Assembly: GCF_012932215.1 (NCBI RefSeq) | Contig: NZ_CP048788.1 | Coordinates: 1,736,001 to 1,800,000, forward strand | Direction: 5' to 3' | DNA from: Roseobacter ponti | GTDB taxonomy: Bacteria > Pseudomonadota > Alphaproteobacteria > Rhodobacterales > Rhodobacteraceae | DNA length: 64,000 nt | Shown: piece after piece, positions 34,714 through 42,807 of the stretch | How the letters are laid out: every line of letters starts with the position of its first letter | Position numbering within the stretch: position 1 is the first letter of the stretch | Position numbers and translations under genes: made by a program | The notes under the pieces: model-generated | What the model was told of the DNA's origin: nothing | Seen by the model: the letters and a program-made list of their open reading frames with translations, nothing else | The model's database searches: none

Positions 34714-37700
34714 ATGGGGGTGCGCAGGATCGAAAAGTCGCTGTTTCAGTTCATCTGGAAATATTCCAGGCGTGATCAGCTCGTGTTGCTTGTTTTCACG
34801 TGCACGCTGTTCCCGTTCCTGTTTCTGACCCTGGAGCTGCCCAAACGCATCATCAACGATGCGATCGGCGCACAGAATGCGACGGTATCTGTTCTGGGAG
34901 TGAATCTCAGCCAGGTCACCTTTCTGTGGCTGCTCTGCGGGGCGTTTCTGCTTGCGGTCCTGTGTCACGGCCTGCTGAAGATGCGCATCAATACGATGAA
35001 GGGTGTGCTGTCTGAGCGTATGCTGCGGCGTCTGCGGTTTGATCTTATTGCGCGCCTGCTGCGCTTTCCCAAGCCCTATTTCCGGCGCACCTCGCAGGGC
35101 GAGCTGGTGGCGATGATCACCGGCGAAACAGAGCCGATGGGCGGGATAATGGGTGACGCGCTGACACAGCCGGTGCTGCAGGCCGGGCAGATGCTGACCA
35201 TTCTGTTCTTTCTGTTCATGCAGAGCGTCTGGTTCGGGCTTGCCGCGATTGCACTGATCCCGTTGCAGGCCTGGCTCATTCCGCGCCTGCAGAGGCAGAT
35301 CAACCTTATGAACAAAGAGCGTATCAAAGAGGTGCGCCTGCTCGCCTCAATGATCGGAGAAAGCGCATCGGGCGCCAGTGAACTTCGCACCCACGGCGGC
35401 TGGCGTTACCGGCTTGCAATGGTGACAGACCGTCTGGGCGCCGTGTATCGCATCCGCTTTCAGATATACCAGAAAAAGTTCTTCATGAAGTTCATCAACA
35501 ACTTCATTACCCAGCTGACGCCCTTCTTTTTCTTTGCGGCAGGCGGCTATCTGGTGATCCAGGGCGCGGTATCTCTGGGTGCGCTGGTCGCAGCCCTCGC
35601 CGCCTACAAAGACCTCAGTTCGCCGTGGAAAGAGCTTCTGACCTATTACAATCAGGCCCAGGATATGAGCCTGCGCTGGGAAACCGTAGCTGAGAAATTC
35701 TCGCCTTCGGGCGAGGTCCGGGAAGAGCTGATGACAGGCCGGCCGGATGACATCCCGCATCTGAACGGACAGATCGAGCTTTCCGACGTGAGCGTCGCGG
35801 ACGGTGATGGGAACATTATTCTGGATAATATATCGGCGCAGTTTCCGGCGGGTCAGGTCATCGCGATCGCTGCCGCCAGCGAAGAGGACAGGCACGCCCT
35901 GACAGATGTTCTGACCCGCGAGGTGATCCCCCAGAACGGCCGGGTGACAATTGCCGGGCAGGATCTTTCGGACATGCACCAGGTCACGATTGCCGCCCGG
36001 ATCGGTCACGCCAGTTCGCGCCCGGTGTTGTTTCAGGGCTCCTTCGGCGAAAACGTGATGATGGGGCTGTCTCCGGCGCCCCGGGACACCGACAGCCCTG
36101 CCGATGCGGATCTGCTGCGCGAAGCGCTGGCGGCCGGTAACAGTGCTGATCCGTTCGGGGCGAGCTGGCTCGATCCGGGGCTTGCCGGCATAAAGTCCGA
36201 ACAGGAGCTGCGGGACTGGTGGCTGACGCTGGTGGATGCCATGGGCACCGGTGGGCCGCTTTTTCGCCGTTCACTTGATCAGATTATGGACCCGCAGGAA
36301 GATACACCGCTGGCGCGCGGTCTGGTCGCGGTGCGTCCGAAAGTACGTGCGGCCGTTCAGGAGGCAGGTCTGGAACGGCATGTCTTCCGGTTTGATCCTG
36401 ACGCCTATAACCCGGCGCTACCGGTTGCCGGGAATCTCTTTTTTGCAACCCTGCGCCGCCCGATGAGCCAGCACGAACTGAGCCGGCACAGTGAACTTTT
36501 CGCGGTTCTGGAGCGGCTTGGACTTGATGAGAGCCTGCTCGAGCTTTCCTGCGAGGTGACCGAACTGCTGAATCAGATTTTCGGAACGGACGGCACCGAA
36601 CACCCGCTTTTCCGCAAACTGGGACTGGACCCTGTTCTGTACGAAAAATCCGTTCAGGTTGTCCGGGCAAGGCGCGCAGATCCGGGCCGTGACCTCAATG
36701 AGGCTGACAAAGCGCTGCTTATGTCGCTGCCGTCTCAGATCTCGGCCGAACAGATCGGGCGGGCCTTTCCCGAAGAGCTGCGTCACCAGGTACTTGAGGG
36801 GCGCTCGCGTTTGACCCGGGAGATGCGTGATGCATTGAGCGATCTGTTTGCCCCGCTGAGCGAGGACCGTATCGCGCCGGGCCTGTCGGTTCTGGAAAAT
36901 GCGCTCTACGGAAAGGTGTCAGAGACAGCCGGTTCGCGCGGAGATGAGCTGCGCAGGATTGTCTCCGGTGTTCTGGAGGCCGAGGGTCTGCGGCCCCGGG
37001 TCATCGAACTGATCTATGATCTGAAACTGGGGCTCGGCGGCGGCGATCTGCCGGCGATTTTCGCCGAACCGCTCGCGCTTTTCCGTGCTGCCGTAAAACG
37101 ACCGGATATTCTTATTTTGGAACAGGCGCTTAACAGCTATGATCAGAGCGTGCGCATCGGTCTTCATAACAACCTGCGAAAACTGCTGCCGGACACGACG
37201 ATCATCTACATCAATGAAACCTTCGAGAGTGCCGATCCCTTTGACATCTATTTAGAGGTCGTGCAGGGGCGCCTTGTGTCCGATGCCGCCGTGGATGAAG
37301 TCATTGACGACTCCGCCGCGAGTGCTGATCTGATGCGAAAGGTACGCGCGCTTGAAGCCACGGATATGTTCTCCGGGCTCAGCCGCAAACAGCTGCGCCT
37401 GCTGGCCTTCGGATCCAAATGGTATTCGGCGCACCCGGGCGAAGTGATCTTTTCCAAAGACGACGACCCCGGGGACGGGGCTTACATGATCCTCTCCGGG
37501 CAGGCCGGGCTTTATAATCCTGACGGTAAGGACGGCGAGGTGCTTGTCGCCGAGGTCGGACCTGGCCGGCTGGTTGGTGAGCTTGGTCTGATCCGCAACG
37601 TGCCAAGGGCGCTGACCATGCGGGCAAGTTCTGACATTGAGGCCCTGCGTCTTGGTGCAGAGGAGTTTCTGGCGGTTGTGGAAAACGATGCGGCAACGTC

Positions 37701-37740
37701 CTTCAAGCTGCTTCAGGTCGTGGCCGGCTATACCTCCTGA
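34714..37740 (+). CDS. ABC-exporter-like membrane protein with dead ATPase and cNMP-binding domain
   Basis: The 1008 residues comprise six membrane helices of an ABC exporter (residues 20-310), a nucleotide-binding-type domain (350-865) and a C-terminal cyclic-nucleotide-binding domain (about 885-1005, with PGEVIFSKDDDPGDGAYMIL and GELGLIRNVPRALTM). The ATPase is degenerate: the Walker A position reads AAASEEDR (386-393) in place of GxxGxGKS/T, Walker B reads ILILEQAL (no D-E), the signature is not LSGGQ, and the H-loop reads IYINETFE without His. An extra 300 or so residues of mostly helical sequence lie between Q-loop (VLFQGSF) and Walker B. It cannot work as a normal ATP-driven pump; a cNMP-controlled sensor or scaffold is possible. 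Confidence 0.88.
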   Translation: MGVRRIEKSLFQFIWKYSRRDQLVLLVFTCTLFPFLFLTLELPKRIINDAIGAQNATVSVLGVNLSQVTFLWLLCGAFLLAVLCHGLLKMRINTMKGVLSERMLRRLRFDLIARLLRFPKPYFRRTSQGELVAMITGETEPMGGIMGDALTQPVLQAGQMLTILFFLFMQSVWFGLAAIALIPLQAWLIPRLQRQINLMNKERIKEVRLLASMIGESASGASELRTHGGWRYRLAMVTDRLGAVYRIRFQIYQKKFFMKFINNFITQLTPFFFFAAGGYLVIQGAVSLGALVAALAAYKDLSSPWKELLTYYNQAQDMSLRWETVAEKFSPSGEVREELMTGRPDDIPHLNGQIELSDVSVADGDGNIILDNISAQFPAGQVIAIAAASEEDRHALTDVLTREVIPQNGRVTIAGQDLSDMHQVTIAARIGHASSRPVLFQGSFGENVMMGLSPAPRDTDSPADADLLREALAAGNSADPFGASWLDPGLAGIKSEQELRDWWLTLVDAMGTGGPLFRRSLDQIMDPQEDTPLARGLVAVRPKVRAAVQEAGLERHVFRFDPDAYNPALPVAGNLFFATLRRPMSQHELSRHSELFAVLERLGLDESLLELSCEVTELLNQIFGTDGTEHPLFRKLGLDPVLYEKSVQVVRARRADPGRDLNEADKALLMSLPSQISAEQIGRAFPEELRHQVLEGRSRLTREMRDALSDLFAPLSEDRIAPGLSVLENALYGKVSETAGSRGDELRRIVSGVLEAEGLRPRVIELIYDLKLGLGGGDLPAIFAEPLALFRAAVKRPDILILEQALNSYDQSVRIGLHNNLRKLLPDTTIIYINETFESADPFDIYLEVVQGRLVSDAAVDEVIDDSAASADLMRKVRALEATDMFSGLSRKQLRLLAFGSKWYSAHPGEVIFSKDDDPGDGAYMILSGQAGLYNPDGKDGEVLVAEVGPGRLVGELGLIRNVPRALTMRASSDIEALRLGAEEFLAVVENDAATSFKLLQVVAGYTS

Positions 37741-38033
37741 ACTGCAGTATACAGCCGGACAAACCATCACCGGGCGGAGTGTGCCCATATGCCTCTGACA
37801 ATTTTTTGCTTGCTGGCCACCTGCGGGGGTGCTCCGGAGGTGGACAAATGCGGTGCATGCCCGTGGATCCTTTGATGGCCCCCCAAGCTGGCTTTCGGCA
37901 AAGCGCCTTATTATTAAACAGATCGCGTCGTCTGCGCGCAAAAATTAATCACGCCACGCGGGTTTGGCGCCAGGTATGCGTTAACACATTCGCCTGACGA
38001 CCGGTTAAGGCAGAGTAGCGGCCAGAACAAGGA

Positions 38034-38128
38034 AACTAGGGTTCCGCCGCCTGCGGGTCAGGTCCGAGAGTTTCCGCTGCTCCAGCAAATTCTGCAGCAG
38101 TACACGGCGGGGGAAAATCCCGGGAGAG
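38034..38128 (+). ncRNA. Guanidine-I riboswitch (ykkC-yxkD class)
   Basis: All the conserved blocks of the class are present in order: CTAGGGTTCCG (38036-38046), CAGGTCCGAGAG (38059-38070), ACACGG (38102-38107), and the 3' helix GGGGAAAATCCCGGGAGA (38110-38127). Between them, 38075-38100 can form a stem of GCTGC with GCAGC. The class binds free guanidinium and turns genes on. It lies about 95 bases before the start codon of the ABC importer operon, which includes a guanidine-hydrolase-type enzyme, so sensor and target agree. Confidence 0.93.
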
Positions 38129-38162
38129 CAATGTTCCGATCTGGTCATGTCTCTCACCTGCA

Positions 38163-38201
38163 GTTCTGTCGACGGCCATATCGATACTATTCCGACAGAA
38201 C
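38163..38201 (+). promoter_or_regulatory. Hairpin between riboswitch and start codon
   Basis: GTTCTGTCG (38163-38171) and CGACAGAAC (38193-38201) form a perfect 9-bp stem with a 21-base loop, ending 21 bases before the ATG and just before AAAAAGGAG. A shorter alternative, GAGAG of the aptamer (38124-38128) with CTCTC (38151-38155), would disrupt the riboswitch 3' helix. Together they could be the expression platform. There is no T-run, so control at translation or by Rho is likelier than intrinsic termination. Confidence 0.5.
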
Positions 38202-38221
38202 CTGAAAAAGGAGTATTATCA

Positions 38222-39280
38222 ATGGGCAGGCCTTCAAAACTGATCCTTTCTTTCCTTGCCGCTACGACGCTTGCCGGGGCACCCGCGACAGCGCAGGAAA
38301 AAACCGACTTCCGAGTTGCCTGGTCGATTTATGTGGGCTGGATGCCATGGGGTTACATGGAAGACAGCGGCATCATGGACAAATGGGCTGAAAAATACGG
38401 CATCGATGTCGAGATCGTGCAGATCAACGATTATGTCGAATCCATCAACCAGTATACGGCCGGTGCCTTTGACGGCGTCTCGGCTACAAATATGGACACG
38501 CTGAGCATCCCGTCGGGCGGCGGTGTGGACACGACCGCTCTGATCGTTGGTGACTATTCCGATGGTAACGACGCGGTAATCCTGAAAGGCGAAGGCGATC
38601 TGACGTCGCTGGCCGGCAAACCGGTGAACCTTGTTGAGCTGTCTGTGTCGCACTACCTGCTGGCCCGCGCGCTTGATTCCGTGGGGCTCGCAGAGCGCGA
38701 CCTTGACGGTGTGATCAACACGTCGGACGCCGATATGATCGCGGCATATACCACCGATGACGTTCAGGCCGTGGTCACATGGAACCCGCTGGTGTCGGCC
38801 ATTATGGAAGAACCTGGTGCCAACAAGCTCTTTGACAGCTCAGACATCCCCGGCGAGATCATCGATCTGATGGTTGTGAATACTGAAACGCTGGAGGCGA
38901 ACCCGGCCTTTGGCAAAGCACTGGCAGGTGCCTGGTATGAAACCATGGCCCTGATGGCCGCCGGCGATGAAGAAGCACTGACAGCGATGGCAGAGGCGTC
39001 TGGTACAGATCTTGCGGGCTATAAAGCGCAGCTCGACAGCACTGAGATGTTTTATGACCCGGCAGCTGCCGTTACCTTCACCGAAAGTGGCGAACTGCCT
39101 GACACGATGGTCAGCGTTGCGGAGTTCCTTTTTGACAAGGGCATACTGGGTGAGGGCGCGCCATCGGCTGATTTCGTCGGCGTCGCATACCCTGACGGCT
39201 CCACAACCGGGGACGCCGCCAACGTTAAGTTCCGTTTCGATACGACCTACATGCAGATGGCTGCGGACGGCGCGCTCTGA
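38222..39280 (+). CDS. ABC importer substrate-binding protein, probably for guanidine
   Basis: The start at 38222 is set by AAAAAGGAG and the signal peptide (ending PATAQ, about residue 25). The 352-residue mature protein is a NitT/TauT-like periplasmic binding protein with FRVAWSIYVGWMPWGYMEDSG, INDYVESINQYTAGAFDG and TNMDTLSIPSGGGVDT. This subfamily is usually found near urea carboxylase genes, enzymes now known to act on guanidine. The riboswitch upstream and the hydrolase downstream make guanidinium the likely ligand; aromatic residues in the N-terminal stretch would suit a cation. Confidence 0.9.
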   Translation: MGRPSKLILSFLAATTLAGAPATAQEKTDFRVAWSIYVGWMPWGYMEDSGIMDKWAEKYGIDVEIVQINDYVESINQYTAGAFDGVSATNMDTLSIPSGGGVDTTALIVGDYSDGNDAVILKGEGDLTSLAGKPVNLVELSVSHYLLARALDSVGLAERDLDGVINTSDADMIAAYTTDDVQAVVTWNPLVSAIMEEPGANKLFDSSDIPGEIIDLMVVNTETLEANPAFGKALAGAWYETMALMAAGDEEALTAMAEASGTDLAGYKAQLDSTEMFYDPAAAVTFTESGELPDTMVSVAEFLFDKGILGEGAPSADFVGVAYPDGSTTGDAANVKFRFDTTYMQMAADGAL

Positions 39281-39289
39281 GCCTTTGTC

Positions 39290-40105
39290 ATGCGCTGGAT
39301 TAACCGAACTCCGGGCCGGGCAGCAGCATTCTGTCTGATGCTGCTGCCGTTCGCGGCTCTCTTTATCGCCTACGCGCTCGGATCCGAGGCCCGTCTGGCC
39401 GATAATCCACAGGACAAACTGCTGCCTGCGCCGTCGAAAATCGCTGAGACGGCCGGGCGGCTGATAACCACTGCTGACCGTCGGTCGGGCGAGATACTCT
39501 TCTGGAAAGACACATTCGCGTCGTTGCAGCGGCTGGGCCTCGGGGTGGCCATCGCTGCTGTGACCGGGCTCATCACCGGTCTTGCGATCGGTCTATTTCC
39601 CTATGTACGTGCTGCCGCATCGGGGTTCGTGTCGGTGCTCTCGATGGTCCCGCCGCTCGCGGTTTTACCCATTCTGTTTATCGTTTTCGGACTTGGCGAG
39701 GTAAGCAAATTAGCGCTGGTGGTCATCGGTATCACCCCCTTTCTGATCCGGGATCTGTCGCAGCGGGTTCTGGATATCCCTTCGGAGCTTTTCGTCAAAG
39801 CGCAGACGCTCGGTGCATCGAGCACTGTGATAGCGCTGCGCGTGGCACTGCCGCTCGTCATGCCGCGCCTCATCCAGTCGGTGCGCCTTTCACTCGGGCC
39901 CGCCTGGCTCTTTCTGATTGCATCAGAGGCGATTGCCGCAGATGGCGGGCTTGGCTACCGCATCTTTCTGGTCCGCCGGTATCTCGCGATGGACGTGATC
40001 CTCACCTATGTCATCTGGATTACCCTGCTTGCGTTTCTCTTTGATTTTGCTCTGCGCCGCCTTTCGCAACGGCTCTTCCCCTGGGCAGGCGAGGACAGCC
40101 TGTGA
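39290..40105 (+). CDS. ABC importer permease, probably for guanidine
   Basis: The 271-residue protein has six hydrophobic segments and the EAA-like cytoplasmic loop ELFVKAQTLGASSTVIALRVALP that contacts the ATPase, as in NitT/TauT permeases (BPD_transp_1). FWKDTFASLQRLGLGVAIA marks the start of the conserved core. It follows the binding protein by 9 bases and overlaps the ATPase gene by 4, so it is one operon under the riboswitch. Confidence 0.93.
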   Translation: MRWINRTPGRAAAFCLMLLPFAALFIAYALGSEARLADNPQDKLLPAPSKIAETAGRLITTADRRSGEILFWKDTFASLQRLGLGVAIAAVTGLITGLAIGLFPYVRAAASGFVSVLSMVPPLAVLPILFIVFGLGEVSKLALVVIGITPFLIRDLSQRVLDIPSELFVKAQTLGASSTVIALRVALPLVMPRLIQSVRLSLGPAWLFLIASEAIAADGGLGYRIFLVRRYLAMDVILTYVIWITLLAFLFDFALRRLSQRLFPWAGEDSL

Positions 40106-40869
40106 GTTTTGTCAGTGTCTCCGGCGTTTTCAAATCCTACGGGCGCAGACCGGTTCTCGAAGCCGTTTCGCTTGAGGTTGCAGAGGGCGAGTTCATCTCG
40201 CTGGTTGGTGCCTCAGGCTGTGGCAAGTCGACGTTCCTGCGGATGCTGCTCGATGAAGAACAGCCAAGCCGCGGGACAATCCACGTGGACGGGATGCCGC
40301 TTACCGGCGAGCCGTCGCGAAACCGTGGTATCGTCTTTCAGCGCTATTCGGTATTCCCGCATATGTCGGTGCGCGACAACATCGTGGCGGCCACGGCTTT
40401 TCAGACCCGGTTCGGATGGCTGAACGGCGCGGCCAGGAAAGCGGCGCATGACGCCGCTGCAAAAACCCTTGAGCGTATCGGTCTCGGGCATGTTGCGGAC
40501 CAGTATCCGGCGTCGCTTTCCGGCGGCATGCAGCAACGCCTGGCCATCGCACAGGCGATGGCAGCGCGCCCGCGCATATTGCTTCTCGATGAACCCTTTG
40601 GTGCGCTTGATCCGGGCACAAGGCTGGCGATGCACGCCTTTTTACTGGAACTGCGTGCAGAGACCGGCATGACTGTCTTCATGGTGACCCATGATCTTGA
40701 AGAGGGTTTCAAACTGGGCGACCGTGTGCTGGTGTTTGATAAACCGCGCTGGGATCCGCAGGAACCGGAAGCCTATGGTGCTACGATAACTTACGATTTT
40801 GATGCCCGCGATGGCGGCATCCCCTATCAACGCCTTGAGGAGGACACCCATGTTTTTAAGCCCCGCTGA
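40102..40869 (+). CDS. ABC importer ATP-binding protein, probably for guanidine
   Basis: A complete ATPase of 255 residues: Walker A LVGASGCGKSTF, Q-loop VFQRYSVFPHM, signature LSGGMQQRLAIAQAM, Walker B ILLLDEPFGALDP and H-loop VTHDLEEG. Closest by eye to the NitT/TauT/SsuB class. The C-terminal 45 residues (DKPRWDPQEPEAYGATITYD) extend beyond the core. The last 20 bases overlap the hydrolase gene, whose ribosome site (GAGGAGG) lies within this gene. Confidence 0.94.
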   Translation: MSFVSVSGVFKSYGRRPVLEAVSLEVAEGEFISLVGASGCGKSTFLRMLLDEEQPSRGTIHVDGMPLTGEPSRNRGIVFQRYSVFPHMSVRDNIVAATAFQTRFGWLNGAARKAAHDAAAKTLERIGLGHVADQYPASLSGGMQQRLAIAQAMAARPRILLLDEPFGALDPGTRLAMHAFLLELRAETGMTVFMVTHDLEEGFKLGDRVLVFDKPRWDPQEPEAYGATITYDFDARDGGIPYQRLEEDTHVFKPR

Positions 40870-42115
40870 CCAATCGCGCAGCCATCACCCTGCCGATCAC
40901 ATCCGCGATGAGAAACGACGGCATCATCCGGATCTGTCCAAACTCATGGGCTGGAAAGCGATGCGCAAGGAGGCAGATATTCCCGAGGGAGAATGGGAAA
41001 AGGAGAAAGCCTGGGCGCTGCGGATGGGGCTGACGGCCGCCGATACCATTGAGGACCGTTCGATCCCGACATTCGCGCGCGGCGAACTGCCTCATTACGC
41101 GGGGATCAACACATTCCTCAAAGCGCCCTATACCGAAGATGTGACGGAGGTCGGCAATTACGACGCCACCGTTCTGGGCGCGCCATTTGACGGGGGCACG
41201 ACGTACCGGCCGGGTACACGGTTCGGCCCGCAGGGGGTGCGGAAAATATCGGCGCTTTACACGCCGTACAATTATGAGATCGGCGTTGATCTGCGGGAAG
41301 AGATGAGCCTGTGTGACGCGGGTGATATCTTCACCATTCCCGGCAATATCGAAAAGACCTTTGATCAGATCAGCAGGGCCGTGAGCCATGTTTTCTCCTC
41401 CGGTTCCATGCCGATAATCATCGGCGGGGATCATTCCATCGGCTTTCCCTGCGTGCGGGGTATTGCCGAGTGCACTTCCAAGAAAATCGGCATCGTGCAT
41501 TTTGATCGTCACGCGGACATTCAGGAAAAGGATCTGGATGAACGAATGCATACAACGCCTTGGTTTCACTCGACAAACCTTCCGAATGTGCCGGCAAAGA
41601 ACCTGGTGCAGGTCGGGATCGGCGGCTGGCAGGTGCCGCGCGAGGCAGTCAAAGTTGCCCGTGAGCGCGAGACGAACATCATCACCATGGGCGATATGGA
41701 AAAGATGGGTATCGACAAAACTGCTGAGATGGCACTGGAGATGGCCTGGGACGGGGTTGATATGGTCTATATGTCATTTGACATCGACAGTATTGACTGC
41801 GGCTTCGTGCCCGGGACCGGCTGGCCGGAGCCGGGTGGGTTCCTGCCACGCGAGGCCCTTGCGCTGGCATCCAAAGTGGCGGCTGAGGGGATCTGCGGGA
41901 TGGAGCTTGTTGAGGTTTCTCCCCCTTACGACCAGTCCGAGATAACAGCATTGATGGGAACACGCGTCATTGTTGATGTGCTGGGATCGCTTGTGTCCAA
42001 CGGCAGGATGGGCGCGCATCGCAAACATATCGATAAACCGGTCAGCCTGCCGATGGGAGACTATTCCGAAGAGACCCACGGCAAGCGCTGGTCCACCAGG
42101 GCGAGGAGCGAATAA
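40850..42115 (+). CDS. gdmH: Ureohydrolase, probable guanidine hydrolase
   Basis: The 421-residue protein belongs to the arginase/agmatinase fold. Metal ligands are H195 in GGDHS, D219, H221 and D223 in HFDRHAD, and D311/D313 in SFDIDSID. Two features set it apart from agmatinases: a long N-terminal region of about 100 residues, and PGTGWPEPGG with Trp325 where agmatinases have a small residue; from memory this Trp helps to form the guanidine pocket in the nickel enzyme GdmH. With a guanidine riboswitch and importer in front, it likely splits guanidine into urea and ammonia. Substrate and metal are inferred, not shown. Guanidinobutyrase is the alternative. Confidence 0.82.
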   Translation: MFLSPADQSRSHHPADHIRDEKRRHHPDLSKLMGWKAMRKEADIPEGEWEKEKAWALRMGLTAADTIEDRSIPTFARGELPHYAGINTFLKAPYTEDVTEVGNYDATVLGAPFDGGTTYRPGTRFGPQGVRKISALYTPYNYEIGVDLREEMSLCDAGDIFTIPGNIEKTFDQISRAVSHVFSSGSMPIIIGGDHSIGFPCVRGIAECTSKKIGIVHFDRHADIQEKDLDERMHTTPWFHSTNLPNVPAKNLVQVGIGGWQVPREAVKVARERETNIITMGDMEKMGIDKTAEMALEMAWDGVDMVYMSFDIDSIDCGFVPGTGWPEPGGFLPREALALASKVAAEGICGMELVEVSPPYDQSEITALMGTRVIVDVLGSLVSNGRMGAHRKHIDKPVSLPMGDYSEETHGKRWSTRARSE

Positions 42116-42567
42116 TGCCGCATGATCACCATCCGAACGACGCGCACAGCCACCATCATCACGACCACCCCGCGACCGGCCACAATCATGCGGACGCTGA
42201 GCACCTGCATTCGCATATGCATGATCACGATGAGGCCGCTGACCTGCAGATCCTGACGAACCAGTTCATTGACGGTTTTGTGGCTGCGAAAGACAAAATG
42301 GCCTACCTGCGCATTGCCGGGGTGCCTCTGGAGCTGGCCGATAAAGCGGGCGGCCCGTCGCTCAAACTGGTGGACGTGCATCTTAGTACTGAATGGCAGG
42401 TGGGCACGGCTTCGCCCTCATTTGGATCTTCAGAACTCAGCTATCTGCCGTATCCTGGCGAAATGGTAACCGAGCGCACTAATATGGGTTTTGTGTATGT
42501 CTCGCTGAAAGCCAAGGATACTGTGGATCTGCGCGCGTTCATAGCAGGTAAGGCGGGGCCGGACTGA
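42115..42567 (+). CDS. Histidine-rich protein, candidate metal chaperone of the guanidine operon
   Basis: This 150-residue protein carries 16 His among residues 3-38, in clusters such as HSHHHHDH and HLHSHMHDHD, mixed with Asp: a metal-binding tail of the kind seen in nickel storage or delivery proteins (HypB, UreE, SlyD). The rest (45-150) is a compact domain I do not recognise, with AYLRIAGVPLELADKAGG and PSFGSSELSYLPYPGEM. Its start overlaps the hydrolase stop. In cyanobacteria the nickel guanidine hydrolase needs HypA/HypB-like helpers; none are here, so this protein may take that job. This is inference. Confidence 0.85.
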   Translation: MPHDHHPNDAHSHHHHDHPATGHNHADAEHLHSHMHDHDEAADLQILTNQFIDGFVAAKDKMAYLRIAGVPLELADKAGGPSLKLVDVHLSTEWQVGTASPSFGSSELSYLPYPGEMVTERTNMGFVYVSLKAKDTVDLRAFIAGKAGPD

Positions 42568-42771
42568 GGTTTGTTAAGGCGGATGGCGATGCATTGCACC
42601 TGGGGGCCGGTGTGTGATGGGTAATCCAGGCCACGTCTGCGGCCGTGAAACCCGCGCTTGAGGGCGGGTCGTCCGCGCAGGAGTGTACTGTGCCTGTTTT
42701 TCCTGCGTTTATTCCTTCGTCGCAGAACTGAACAGAAAGCGACTCCGTCCTGCCTGCGCGTTTGATCAACG

Positions 42772-42792
42772 CCGGTCGGAAGGACCGACTGG
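42772..42792. terminator. Hairpin between convergent guanidine operon and sensor kinase
   Basis: CCGGTCGG (42772-42779), loop AAGGA, CCGACTGG (42785-42792): eight pairs, one of them a G-T wobble. It lies 15 bases from the kinase stop in the 240-base convergent gap. No T-run follows. Confidence 0.4.
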
Positions 42793-42807
42793 TCCGCGCC
42801 GGAAGGC

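Noticed and set aside
38147-38221. A possible leader peptide or N-terminal extension of the binding protein
   Set aside because: The frame overlaps the hairpin and ribosome site; the signal peptide and AAAAAGGAG fit the start at 38222.
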